Below, in pieces: positions 12,881-23,909 of a stretch of 64,000 bases of DNA; the first letter of the stretch is position 1, and every line of letters begins with the position of its first letter. Position numbers and translations under genes: made by a program. Source of the stretch: Globodera rostochiensis (lineage: Eukaryota > Nematoda > Chromadorea > Rhabditida > Heteroderidae); assembly GCA_018350325.1 (NCBI GenBank), contig JAEVLN010000001.1:6229254-6293253 (forward strand). Direction: 5' to 3'. Under the pieces are notes generated by a model that had not been told where the DNA came from, did no database searches, and worked only from the letters and a program-made list of their open reading frames with translations.

Positions 12881-13890
12881 CGTCCTTTCCTTTTTTTCTC
12901 CTTCCTTCCGTTCATCTCTTCCTTTTCCTCCCCTCCATTCATTCTTCCTGCCCCCCCACTCTAGGCTTTTTCCTTTCCTTTCTTCTCATTCTGTTTATCT
13001 CTTCCTTTCCTCCCTTCCTTCTTCTCTTCTATCCTTCTTTCTTTCCTTTCTTCTCCTTCCTTCCTTTCCTCTCTTCCTTTCTTCCTCTCCATTCATTCTT
13101 CCTCCCCCACTCCCCATTTCATCTCTTTCTTTCCTCCCTTCCTCTTCTCTTCTATCTTCCCTTCCTTTCCTTTCTTCTCCTTCCTTCCTTTCTTCTCTTC
13201 CTTTCTCCCCTCCATTCATTCTTCCTGCCCCCCCCACTCTAGGCTTTTTCCTTTCCTTTCTTCTCATTCTGTTTATCTCTTCCTTTCCTCCCTTCCGTCT
13301 TCTCTTCTATCCTCACTTCCTTTCCTTTCTTCTCCTTTCTTCCGTTCATCTCTTCCTTTCCTCCCACCCATTTATTCTTCCTGCCCCCCACTCTAGGCGC
13401 TTTTCCTTCCCTTTCTTCTCCTTCCTTCCTTTCCTCCCCTCCATTCCTTTCTTCTCCTTTCTTCCTTTCCTTTCTTCTCTTTCTTTCCTTCCTTCCTTCT
13501 TCTCTTCTTCCTTTTCTTTCCTTTCTTCTCCTTCCTTCCGTTCATCTCTTCCTTTCCTCCCTTCCTTCTTCTCTTCTAGTCTCTTCTTCCTTTCCTTTCT
13601 TCTCTTTCCTTCCGTTCATCTCTTCCTTTCTTCCCCTCCATTCATTCTTCCTCCCCCACTCGCCATTTCATCTCTTCCTTTCCTCCCTTCCTTCTTCTCT
13701 TCTTCCTTTTCTTTCCTTTCTTCTCCTTCCTTCCTTTCCTCCCCTCCATTCATTCTTCCTGCCCCCCACTCTAGGCGTTCCCTTTCTTCTCCTTCCTTCC
13801 TTTCCTCCCCTCCATTCCTTTCTTCTCCTTTCTTCCTTTCCTCCCCTCAATTCCTTTCTTCTCCTTTCTTCTCTTCCGTTCATTTCTCAT
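12881..13890. repeat. Pyrimidine-rich low-complexity tract
   Basis: About 1 kb made almost only of C and T on this strand (CTTCC, TTTCC, CTTCT runs). It contains longer sub-repeats with CCCCACTCTAGGC near 12954, 13233, 13387 and 13766. It follows the satellite directly. The long open frames on both strands come from the absence of A and G and are not genes. Confidence 0.95.
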
Positions 13891-13934
13891 TTTTGCACTG
13901 GGTTTTTTTAAATAAAAATTATTTGGCCTTTTAA

Positions 13935-14959
13935 CATTTTAATCGCCAGGCAAGCGAAAGTGCTTACCCGCTACACCATAGACGGAGCAAACCCTTCTCT
14001 TATTTTCCTTTGTCAACCCCCAATCTCTGCCCACATTCACTCCATGCTTCTTTCTTTGCACTTCTCCCCTCACTCTTTTCTTCTTTCATCTTTTTCTACG
14101 CTCACACCAAGTGAACAGCGCTGCGGAGCAGCGAGTGGCGTACGCGTCAGCGACGCGCGCGCCACAGCGCAGCGTATTATCTCTACCCCATCTTATTACT
14201 CATCTCTCTTTCTCTTTCAACTCTTCACTTTCAACACTATTCCTTTACCCTTCTTTACTTCTTAACCTTTTGGCACAACATCGATAATAATTCCCTGCCG
14301 ATGTGTGCTCCCACACTCTCATTCATTTTTCCATTTGTCCATTCATCCTCTTCCATTCCCATTTTATTCATCCCCAATATTTTTTCCGTTCAATCCCTTC
14401 TCAACAAATGCTTTCATTTCAAAACGTCTCTTTATGCCCTCTGGCGGATTTAGCCAATTATGTCGTGCCCTCCTCCGGGGGAACCTTTTCTTTTCTTATT
14501 TTGCGGTTGGCACGTCTGGCAGAAGCCCCGGGGGCATCTGAATGCCGGCCGAACTGGCGAAGGGCAGCAGTCAATGCCTTCCTTCCCCCTCCGGGGTCTC
14601 CCCCCCCCCTTGTGGCCGATGCCTCCGCGACTGCGCGACTGAAGCTATTTATTTGTACACTCTGAGAACAAAAAATTTTGTTGCCGCGAGGCATAATTTT
14701 GGAGCTTCCGACACGAAAAACGCTCTGATCAACCCAATTTTTGACAATTTTATCAATGAACTCCCCGCGCCCCCCCCCCAAGTGATCGATCAACTCGATC
14801 AGCACATTTTAAACGCCGATTCGATCAGCGATCGGTCAGAAGCAACAATAATTCTTTTTCCATGGACAAAAATTATTGCGTCTAAATAATTTATCCCAAA
14901 ATCAGCAGGGCAAAAAAGTGCCATAGTCGTCGGTTGAGCAATTGCTGGCGGCACATGAA
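13935..14959. other. Intergenic region upstream of the spectrin-like gene
   Basis: CT-rich to 14440. A GC-rich self-complementary patch lies at 14118-14172 (GCGCTGCGG... and CAGCGCAGCG). GC-rich sequence at 14460-14640 has overlapping open frames that match no family I recognise. It may hold the old promoter of the spectrin gene. No gene can be supported. Confidence 0.5.
13942..13986 (-). repeat. tRNA-like 5' half (possible SINE head)
   Basis: The reverse strand reads TCTATGGTGTAGCGGGTAAG followed by CACTTTCGCTTGCCTGGCGA. This folds as a D-arm (GTGT/GCAC) and an anticodon arm (TCGC/GCGA) around a 7-base loop containing GCC. No T-arm or acceptor strand follows; an A-rich stretch does. This suits a tRNA-derived SINE or tRNA fragment rather than a working tRNA. 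Confidence 0.35.
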
Positions 14960-17710
14960 ATGACCACAGACATCGCATTTCGAGGGCCAATGGAGAACGG
15001 AGCGCACACAAACGCCGGCGGCGAATACGGCGACGAATATGACGACAATTCGTCCTCAAAATTGTTTGAAAGGCATCGAATCAAAGCACTTGCCGGTGGG
15101 TTAAGAAGTTTTGGGCCGGCCAACAAACAGAAACAATGATGGAATTTGTTGGGACAGTTTGGGGGGAGGGGGCCGAGTTCAACACCAACTCGGCCATTTT
15201 CTCGTGATGGAATTTGTTGGAACAGTTTGGGGGGGGGGGGGGGGAGTTCAACACCAACTCGGCCATTTCGATGAACAGATGGGCAATTTGCCAGAAATTC
15301 CATGCTATCGGGCTGAAAAGCGTCGTCGGGACCTCCGGCGATTTTATGCTTAGAGAATTCTCTGTTGCTTAGCAGCACAGCCAACGAACGCTTTTTCTTT
15401 GCAGACGAACGCGAGAACGTGCAGAAGAAGACGTTCACCAAATGGGTGAACTCGCATCTGATCCGCGTCAACTGCAAAATCCAGGACCTTTACGTAGACC
15501 TCCGGGACGGCAAAATGTTGATCAAACTGCTCGAAGTCCTTTCCGGCGATCGATTGGTCAGTGCCATCAAAACTTTGGAAGATTAATTTTAAACAAAAAT
15601 GTTTTTTAATGAAATTAAAATTTGTTTAGCCTCGGCCAACGCGTGGGAAAATGCGCATTCACTGCTTGGAGAATTTGGGCTCCCAGGACATTGTCGACGG
15701 GGCGCCACGGCTGACCCTCGGCTTGGTTTGGACAGTGATTCTGCGATTCCAGGTCCAACAATTTGGGCTCGTCATGTCCACGTCCAATTTGACGATCCCG
15801 TCCACCCGTCCCCGTCGTTGTTGCAGATCCAGGACATCACTTTCGAAGACGTGGACAACCAGGAGACGCGGTCAGCCAAAGAAGCGCTGCTGTTGTGGTG
15901 TCAGATGAAGACGGCCGGCTACCGCAACGTGAACGTGCGCAACTTCACTTCCTCCTGGCGTGACGGACTTGCATTCAACGCGCTCATCCACAAACATCGG
16001 TCTGACCTCGTCGAATATGACGGCCTCCAAAAGTCAAACGCACTGCACAATCTGAACAACGCGTTTGATGTGGCGGAGAAACAGCTGGGGTTGGCCAAAC
16101 TGCTTGACGCCTAGGGTGTGTGTGGGGGAGGGCATTTTGGGAACATGGACAAATGAGCCACAAACAAACAATCAGGGAGTGTTCTGTGCGTATTTGCAGA
16201 TGTGAATGTTGAACAGTCAGACGAGAAATCGATCATAACCTACGTGGTCATTTACTACCACTACTACAACAAGGTCGGAGTGTGTGGGGGGTGACTAAGT
16301 CTCTGTCTGCTGCTTTTGAATCTAGGGTTGGCCCCCCGAGGTTCGGGGAGGGAAAAGTAGGGGATCGGGGTTGAAAGGTCGGGGAAGAACAAAATGTTAG
16401 GGGGTTTTCGGGGTCGTGGATTGGCCCAAAATCATCGGGGATTGGGGTTTTCGGGGTCGGGGATTGGCCAAAAATCGTCGGGGATTGGCCCAAAATCGTC
16501 GGGGATTGGCCCATATCGTCGTGTTCGGGGGTTTTCGGGGTCGGGATGCTCAACCCAATTTTGAACATTGAAACTTCAGCTGAAACAAGAGGGCATCCAA
16601 GGCAAACGAATTGGCAAAGTGATCGCGAACTGATGGAAAATGGGGCATTGGTGGAGAAGTATAATACCCCCCCCACCCAAATTCTTTAAATAAAATTGTG
16701 GCAAAAAAAAGGTACGAGCAGTTGAGCAGCGCTCTGCTGGAATGGATTCGTGCCAAAATTGGCGAACTGAACGACCGCCAATTTGCCAATTCCCTTCGCG
16801 CTGTTCAACAACAGTTGACCGGCTTCAACGTTTATCGCATGGAGGAGAAGCCGCCACGATTTCAGGCACTTTGGCGCGCTCGATTCAAAACAAAAACTTT
16901 TTGTGTTCAAATTTTAGGAAAAGGGCGAATTGGAAATGCTTTTGTTCTCGCTGTTGTCTCGAATGAGAGCCAACAATCAACGTATTTTAACTAATTAAAT
17001 TCTTTAAATTTAAAATTCAATGCCGAAATTTTTGAGGTGCTTTTTTGCCGCGCGAGGGCCGTACCATTAGTTGGAACAATTGGGCACCCGATTCGACAAG
17101 AAGGCCGGCATGCGCGAGACGTGGCTGGGGGAGAACCAGCGGTTGGTCAGCCAGGACAATTTCGGCGCGGACTTGGCCAGCGTGGAGGCGGCCAACAAGA
17201 AGCACGAGGCCATCGAGACGGGTGCGTAATTGATGTTTAATGATGCTTGATGATGCTTCTCAGCGCGAGGATGGTCCGGATGGGACAGGTCAGCTTCAGA
17301 CTGCGGGGAAGAGAGTGATGATTCCGCTGCTGGGGTTGGACATGAACGGTTTAAACACCTCGGGGGGGGGGGTAGTTCAGTGGAAGAACTCTGCTCACGG
17401 ATTGGGTGAAGGTCGTGGGCTCAAGTCCCACTCGAGGGGTTACCATTTTGTCTAACTTCTCTTTCTCTGTTCGCCCTAACTCTCTGCACAATTTTCTCGC
17501 ATTGCCAGGCTACAAACCCGTGGAGCCTGAGGTGGTGCTGGAGCGCATCGCTACCAAGAACTGCTCGAACTTGCCGCACGCCGTAAAGCAAACCTTGAGG
17601 CCAACAAGCGGCTGTGCCAGTTCAACTGGGACCTCACCGACTTGGACACGCACTTTCGGGAACAGGAACAAGTTCTAGCACAAAAGGACAAGGGACGAGA
17701 CATTGTGTCG
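14960..17710 (+). pseudogene. Truncated, decayed beta-spectrin gene (UNC-70-like N-terminus)
   Basis: Beta-spectrin cross-links actin in the submembrane skeleton. Exons: 14960-15095 (ATG at 14960; acidic start ending LFERHRIKALA), 15405-15556 and 15630-15752 (first calponin-homology domain), 15827-16115 and 16200-16273 (second CH domain), from 16580, then pieces of the first spectrin repeat at 16705-16980, 17075-17219 and 17510-17710. Several lesions are visible. Exon 3 lacks about 17 residues between two LEN motifs. A TAG at 16112-16114 replaces a Glu codon just before a normal donor. One base is missing near 16626 in the GKVI-ELMENG stretch, and roughly 40 residues are missing between 16980 and 17075. 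The rod and C-terminus of a normal protein (over 2000 residues) are absent. Assembly error could explain single lesions, but hardly all of them. Confidence 0.8.
17364..17446 (+). repeat. tRNA-like sequence in a spectrin intron
   Basis: TAGTTCAGTGGAAGAAC forms a D-arm (GTTC/GAAC), and GTGGGCTCAAGTCCCAC forms a perfect T-arm (5-bp stem, 7-base loop). These positions match A- and B-box promoter elements. The presumed 5' acceptor strand is a G-run and does not pair with the 3' side (CGAGGGGTTACC). A tRNA pseudogene or tRNA-derived SINE is likelier than a functional tRNA. Confidence 0.45.
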
Positions 17711-17766
17711 GTAAGAGAGTGTAACAGACAGACAGACAGAAAATTGGCGCAAGCCATCAAAAGAAG

Positions 17767-18252
17767 TCATTTTTGGCGGCACACCTTTTTACTGAAGCCA
17801 TAGTCAGACATTTTGATGACGCAAACGTCAAAGATCAGAATGTTTTCCAGCTTCAGATCAGTGGGCAATTTGATTACGATGCAAATAGTCCAAGGCGTCA
17901 AGACCTGAAGAAAACGGGAAAAAATATGAAACACATTGGGAGAGAGCGCAAGAACCGACCAAATGTCCACCTTGAACATGTCGTGCTCGATGCCTTGCAG
18001 AATTTCTGGCGCCACATATGATCTAGATCCACAAAAAGTCGAAGACAGGTCCACGCTCTAAAACAAAAAATGCCATGATCATGCATGCGCGTTGTACGAT
18101 GACTAAATGAATGAAGTCATTTTTGGCGGCACACCTTTTTGCTGAAGCCATAGTCCGAAATTTTGATGACGCCACCGTCGAAAATCAGAATGTTTTCTAG
18201 CTTCAGATCAGTGGGCAATTTGATTACGATGCAAATAGACCAAGGCGTCAAT
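17767..18252. repeat. Partial tandem duplication of the kinase exon
   Basis: About 135 bp at 17767-17901 is repeated at 18117-18251, with roughly 10% difference and a 350-bp offset. The copies flank the APE-containing exon, so the order on the minus strand is loop exon, APE exon, loop exon. Both copies carry the same defect at the HRD motif, so the lesion came before the duplication or was converted between copies. Confidence 0.85.
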
Positions 18253-18765
18253 AAGCTGCAGCATCCATTCACGATATGCCATTTCTGCGATTGGTCCACG
18301 ATCTTGCACATAAGTGAGCTGTACACGTGAAGGAATTTGTGTTAGAAAATGTGACGGCAACGAACAACAACTCTCACCATATTGCCACCAACGGCCAATT
18401 CCATGATTTCGAACACATAGCCGCTCTTCATGAGATCCTTGTACAAATACACGTGGTTTGGATGGTTCAACTCTTGCCAAATGCGCAGCTCGCGTGGCAA
18501 AAAGTTCTGTCGGAAGCTTGCCGAAACGCTCTCCAATCGGTGACTTTGATCGCAAAATAGCGTTCCGCGTTTCTGTAAAGCCTGAAAAATGAATTTTCTG
18601 CTGAAATTCAGTCGGAGAAAACACTCACCTTTGTACACTTTGCTGAAATGTCCACTTCCAAGATTGAAGTCGGTCGGAAATTCGAAGCCATAGCGCGACA
18701 AAATGTTGCGCGCAAAAGCGGACGAGCGCCGACGATGTTGCCGTTGCTGATGATGCTCACTTTTT
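17767..18765 (-). pseudogene. Broken TSSK-like Ser/Thr kinase with duplicated catalytic-loop exon
   Basis: Kinase fragments read right to left: glycine loop LGSGHFSKVYK (about 18635-18670); beta-3 strand FAIKVTDWRAF, then after a frame change SFRQNFLPRELRIWQEL and IMELAVGGN (18380-18590); YLHRNQIAH and DLKLENILIF with a DYG in place of DFG (18140-18290); the APE region SSTFCGSRSYVAPEILQG with VDIWSV (17930-18055); then a second copy of the DLKLEN/DYG exon (17767-17900). The HRD motif is lost: CAC is followed by TGATCTG, about two bases short, leaving a stop. Both copies of this exon share the defect. The rest of the C-lobe is missing. The order fits a testis-specific Ser/Thr kinase relative; function is unlikely. 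Confidence 0.75.
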
Positions 18766-18947
18766 TACATAGTGAAAAAATGTTAAAAAAATAGAAAAAA
18801 CAAAATTGTTGAAAACTAACAATGTGAGAATAGCAACGATTTGAAAATAAGCAAAAAAGTATGAAGAAGCGACACTTATATACCACACTCAAAAATTAAA
18901 TACCGGTATTTGAATCAAATTACAATAAAAAAATTAAGCATGGGCAC

Positions 18948-18955
18948 TATAAAAG
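18948..18955 (+). promoter_or_regulatory. TATA box candidate (TATAAAAG)
   Basis: TATAAAAG lies 61 bases upstream of the ATG at 19017 of the repeat-protein gene, which leaves room for a short 5' leader. No initiator element was confirmed. Confidence 0.45.
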
Positions 18956-19016
18956 GTAGCTGTAATCGTTTCAGAAATCACTTCATACCAACGACATTGA
19001 CGCCGGCTGATTTTCA

Positions 19017-20094
19017 ATGGATGGTATAAGAAAATGGCTTGCGAAACAAGCGGAAACAAATCCGGAACGCAAAAAGGTAGATTTTTTTGCATTCGACTGC
19101 TAATTATACCTTTCTTTTTAAGAAACACAAACACCGTTCATCCTCGAGATATGGAGCAAGATTTGGACTTTCACTTCGTTCAATATCGCTTGAATTCTAC
19201 AAAGACGAATTGCGAGAATCGGATGGAGGACTAAACGACGTTGGAGGCACTGCACAGCAGAAGAAGACGAGACCAAACGAGGTTGGAGGCACTTCACAGC
19301 AAAAGAAGACAGGACCAAACGACGTTGGAGGCACTTTGCGGCAGGACGTTGTCAAAAAGAGGAAGTCGGGACCAAACGCTGCAAAAATCAACAAATCGGA
19401 GGACGAGAGCGCGTCGATGGCCTTTGGAAACGGTCGTGGAAGAAGCCGCTACGTCGACAAGCACTGCGGAGATGGCAAAAAGACGAAGTCGGGACCAAAC
19501 GCTGCAAAAATCAACAAATCGGAGGACGAGAGCGCGTCGATGGCCTTTGGAAACGGTCGTGGAAGAAGCCGCTACGTCGACAAGCACTGCGGAGATGGCA
19601 AAAAGACGAAGTCGGGACCAAACGCTGCAAAAATCAACAAATCGGAGGACGAGAGCGCGTCGATGGCCTTTGGAAACGGTCGTGGAAGAAGCCGTTACGT
19701 CGACAAGCACTGCGAAGATGGCAAAAAGACGAAGACGGGACCAAACGCCTCAAAAATCAACAAATCGGAGGACGAGAGCGCGTCGGAGGACGAAAGCGTG
19801 TCGGAGGACGAAAGCGTGTCGGAGGACGGAAGCGTGTCGGAGGCAATTGGAAACAATCGTGAAAGAAGCAGCTACGTGAACCCGGGGCATTCGTCAGAGA
19901 GCGAGGAGTATTTTTCCGCTGATTCAAAATGTAAGTTCAATTTTATTCCTCTGGCTGACCGAATCTCCTTATGTTAAGATTCGTCCCCTGGCCGTGGAGC
20001 AACGATCAAACAGACTAAAGGCTGTGGAAAATGTGGCGCACGTCAGAGCCGAAAAGTGGTGAGAAAAAGCCAACCCAAAGATCCAATAAAATAA
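19017..20094 (+). CDS. Charged protein with 41-residue tandem repeats
   Basis: Three exons, 19017-19076, 19123-19930 and 19979-20094, join in frame to about 327 residues. The start MDGIRKWLAKQ has no signal peptide. A basic stretch KKKHKHR follows, then two or three 16-residue units with VGGT and QQKKT, then three near-identical 41-residue (123-bp) repeats beginning at 19363, 19486 and 19609 plus a partial fourth. Each repeat carries KSGPNAAKINKSEDES, RGRSRYVDKHC and a Lys cluster. A Ser-Glu-Asp tandem (SEDESVSEDESV) comes next, and the tail has CGKCGARQ. Alternating basic and acidic blocks suggest a nuclear or nucleic-acid-associated protein, which is inference only. AATAAA at 20085-20090 lies inside the last codons. 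I do not recognise a family. Confidence 0.7.
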
Positions 20095-22343
20095 GGCCGT
20101 TCAAATTTTAGTAGGCGAGTGCACTTCATCTACGCTTCGCGAGTACAGGATTGGCGCATAAATGGATTAGTGATGACAACTATAAGCCGTGTTTTCATTG
20201 ATGTCTCATAATGTGAATTTCACCTGAAATTCTTGTATTTGTATATATGTATATGGCCGTGCTAATCATTCTCTCACCATGTTCTCTTATTAAAAGCTGT
20301 TGATAAAAAATGTTTATTTTTAAGTAAGATTATGCCAAATTCAAAAATTGTTAAGCATTTTGAAATTCATTTTCAAAATCATTTTCAAACAAAAACATTG
20401 TTTTCAAACAAAAAAAAATGTTAGAATATTGAAGATAGCGTGATTTTTTGCTCGCCCACCCAATTTGCTCCAAAAAAACTAAAACACGCTTTGGCAGCCG
20501 CCTGGTGCTGTTTAGTGTTTCCGCGCGTCTCCCCCCATCTCATCAACATTCAAGATCGGGGCAATAACTTGTTTCAACCTTAACCGATTCAGAAAATCTT
20601 AACGCTAATCGAAAGATCTCTAGTTGACATAGGTGGAGCGCAATTGTTTCACCTGATGTCGTTGCTGCTCTTTGATCAATCGTCGGCGCTGCTGCTCCTC
20701 TGCCCGTCGTGCCTTCTCCTTGATCATTTTTTCATTATTTATTTCCCATAATTATTCAACATTTTCATTTTTCTTCGCCACCCCTTTTGCTGAACAGTTG
20801 GAAAAGTGGTCGTTTGCTGTTGGGCTGGCAGCGATGTTACCGTTTTGACAACGAATGGCGCTTTTCTGCCGGTTGATCACAAAAAGTTCGCCTTTAACAA
20901 ACAAAACAAAACAAATAATTATTAAAAGTTATCCCGTTTAAACTTTTTTAAGGAAGCCAATTAGGGCAAATCGTCCAGATCGATCGTTCCATTCCCTCGT
21001 AAAGTTCAGAAAGAACCGGATCGACGACTGTTCGTTTTTTTGAGTGCTCTGTGCTTCGCCCGACCTTTGCCTGGGGGGGGGGCAAAGTGCCCTCGGGGGG
21101 AAAGCGAATTCAACTCGCTTTCGATTTCCGCAAAAATTGCCCCTTCACATTGAGCACTCAAAAGCTCACAAAGTGCAGTCGCTGACATTCTCTACATAAG
21201 GGGACACAACAACACGCACTTTTCTGCACATTTCCCATAAAAGGGCAGAAGCACCGGTACGCGCACTCACAAAAACACCGTTTTGATGGGTGATCAAAAC
21301 AAAAATGTGTCCTAGCAAAGCTAATCATCCCACTGATCGTCGGATGGAATGGCTGTTCTGAGGGCAATGGCTAGGAGGGCTGCACCCTTGCGGGGATAGG
21401 GGGGGGGGGAATCGCTGAATAAGTTGTGGTGATCATCGAACATCTGCTGGGCTTCCTTTGTTTTACTACACTTCTCGATATGACTCAATCACTAAGCCAT
21501 CCCCTGAGGGCGAGTTTACCCCCCGCTGCTTTCAAATTTTTTGCAGGAAAATAGAAATTTAAAAGACACTACATTCATTCGGCTTCCGGTCAGTGTGACC
21601 CTTCTCACAGATTCACTCAAAAATGTTCACAATCCATTTCTGCCCGTTATGATCTTCAAATAATTTTTCGCGTGGCGGGCCAAAAGGGAGGCGGACTCCC
21701 CCTCCCCCGGGGGGTTGGGTGGGCTTGGGATATTTTGGGTGGGTGAATAGAGAGGGAGGGGAATATCAGCACAACAGCCAGCCACCCACCCACCCACTCT
21801 CCTCTCCAATTGCGCGTTCTTTGCAGTTCCGGGATGTCTCTGATGGGATCAAAGTGTCCTCGAAAGTGCTGTCAAGCATTGTTCTTCCCTCGAACCCCTC
21901 AGGGCATTTGCTGTTGCTTTCCCACAGAAGTCGTTTAATCCCCCCCCCCCAGAAAAGCCTCTGCAGAAGGTGTTGGTTTGTTTGTTGCCCGTTGCTTCTT
22001 CCTCCCCCCCAGTTTGGCTGAAGCCGCGCGCCAATGCGCGCGCGGCTTTTTGCTCTTAATTGAATTATGTGCACAAATTGCGCGCATTTGCATGCCGCGC
22101 ATGCGCACACATTTACTGCTGCTCACTAATACACACCCGTCACTAAATGATTAATCAAAGCGCGTCCCTAACCTTTCCACTGATTTTCCCGGGCTTTCAA
22201 AATTGGGGGTTACACACCCGGCACAAATAAAAGTCGGCCCATTCATTCATTGCTTGAAGAAGCATTGACCCCCCCCCCCCCTCCAATTGCCCAAAATCCG
22301 TTAAAATATAAAAAAGAAATGCTTTTCAAAGGATCTCTCGAAT
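20095..22343. other. Intergenic, mostly without a supportable gene
   Basis: 20100-20600 is AT-rich and featureless. 20610-21190 holds minus-strand coding-like pieces, listed separately. 21630-22130 has G- and C-runs plus a short open stretch on the plus strand after TTTGCAG at 21830 that I cannot place in any family. 22130-22340 is the likely promoter of the ground-like gene. Confidence 0.5.
20610..21188 (-). other. Possible small minus-strand gene, unrecognised
   Basis: Reading leftward, an ATG at 21188 opens MSATALCELLSAQCEG. Frames near 20950-21050 stay open without a clear best reading. A coiled-coil-like tail, RRAEEQQRRRLIKEQQRHQV, ends at a stop near 20620. The pieces could be exons of one short gene, but I could not join them with a consistent phase. 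No family is recognised. Confidence 0.25.
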
Positions 22344-22899
22344 ATGCAGAACATATCACGAGCGCGCCAACTGTTTCTTGTCGCGCTGTTCGCTGAAGTT
22401 GTGCTGGTCGTTGTTTGGGCCCAGGACAGCTGCTACGTGACCGACTCCGGCCACACGTGCTGCGACAAAGCGCTCGGTGAGTGATTTTAATGCAAAAAAA
22501 TGGTTTATTTTGGTTGAATGGGAAGGCCTTCTTCCGGTGAACTGCTCCAATATGTGTGTACGTACAGTTCCAAAAAAATCGTTTAATGACTGAATAAATG
22601 GCCAATGTGCCGGCACTGGCATTTATCCTTTTCAGAGTCCGCCATGAAATCGGCGATGAGCGGGAAGGACTTGCTGTCGTCGGCGGACAACATCCAAAAG
22701 ATGGCTGAAGGCTCTCTTGGCGGAAAATTCGAAACTGTAAGACAAATTGCCGTGTCGAAGCCCCCCCCAACCCCCCCCCCCCATTTTGCCGTCAAAGGTG
22801 GTGGCATTCGACGACTTTGCGCACAAATCGCACTTCAAAGACGGCAAATCGTGCAAGGTTGAAAAGAACGGACAGGTGGCACTCGCATGGCAACCATAA
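22344..22899 (+). CDS. Ground-like (Grd) domain secreted protein
   Basis: Three exons, 22344-22476, 22636-22736 and 22798-22899, join in frame to 111 residues. An N-terminal signal peptide with a hydrophobic run (LFLVALFAEVVLVVVWA) leads to CYVTDSGHTCCDKALE. The ground-like domain ends with FETVVAFDDFAHKSHF, SCKVEKNGQVALAW and a TAA. The double-Cys CCDKALE and the FET...DFA...C.VE pattern are typical of nematode GRL proteins, which are hedgehog-related secreted molecules of the cuticle and epithelial matrix. AATAAA follows at 23042-23047. The domain is short but complete. Which GRL it matches was not resolved. Confidence 0.85.
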
Positions 22900-23909
22900 C
22901 GCGCAATGCAATGCTGCGAACGCCGTGCCAATTTTATTGTGACACATAACGGACTCAATTAATTACTTTTTTGTTTGTTTACCCCCCCCCCCTTAAAAAG
23001 TGCAATTACCTAACCACATTTGCCCCACCGATCACCGTGTTAATAAAGCTGGCACAATTTGAACAAAAAGCCATTCACTCGCATTTTTAGACGACCCGTC
23101 AAGTTCGGAGAGTTCAGAGAAAGTACCGGTGTTCTGTTCGGCTTGGACAAAATGCTTTCTACTTTTAGAAGCTCTTTGGAATTCCCTACTCCTCCCGTAA
23201 TACGTGCAACGCGACGAATACAAAAATTGCAGTTATTTTGCATTTAGTACTTTTTTGGTCCTCCGCAGCAGAAAATGGGCCCCTTTCAAATCCAGTTTCG
23301 CACATTGTTATTATTTTCACTTCAAAAAATTTGGAGTAAAAAAAGAGTGAAAAATCTCTGCAACGGAACTGATTGATGATAATGGGTGTAATTTTCAGAG
23401 GACGACGAATTGCGTGCATCAAACAAAAAAATATTTTGGAAACTCCGGTGGGCGTTGAACATTTTTGTAAATTTATCTGCCGTCAGCCCCTGGTGTTGCT
23501 GTTGTTATAACATCGCCATTACATAACATTCAAAGCTTATTAATTACACGGATTAAAAAAAAATCACAAAAAAAAAAGGAGTAAAACAATTAAAATATAT
23601 TTTTTGTTTGTACGGAGATCGCAAAAATAAAGAAATGTTTTGACAATGCCAAAATCCGAGATTCCTTCCAACCGGACAGTACAACACACAGGACAAGGGG
23701 GAGGGATGGGGGGAAATGCAAGTGTAGAGAGAGGCACTTTTGTTAGTTGAGAAGGGTTGGGGGAGTACTCACTCTCCATTTGGTCACTCAACTCCTCCTC
23801 CTCCTCCGCCGTTAGGGAGAGAGAAGAGAAACCTCCCGCCGCCGATCACATCATCCGATTAATAATAATAATGGGAGAAGAACCCGAATGGAACAGCCGC
23901 GTGTCCCTT
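22900..23909. other. Intergenic between ground-like gene and PP4R3
   Basis: Contains C-runs (22981-22991), the polyadenylation signal of the ground-like gene, and AT-rich sequence. The short open frames at 23032-23250 lie on both strands with no splice support. 23560-23800 is probably the 3' flank of the minus-strand PP4R3 gene. No gene is seen. Confidence 0.5.

Noticed and set aside
12828..13934. 368-codon open frame on the plus strand
   Set aside because: It spans the end of the satellite and the CT-only tract. The protein would be Phe/Ser/Leu/Pro low complexity, and the frame exists only because purines are absent.
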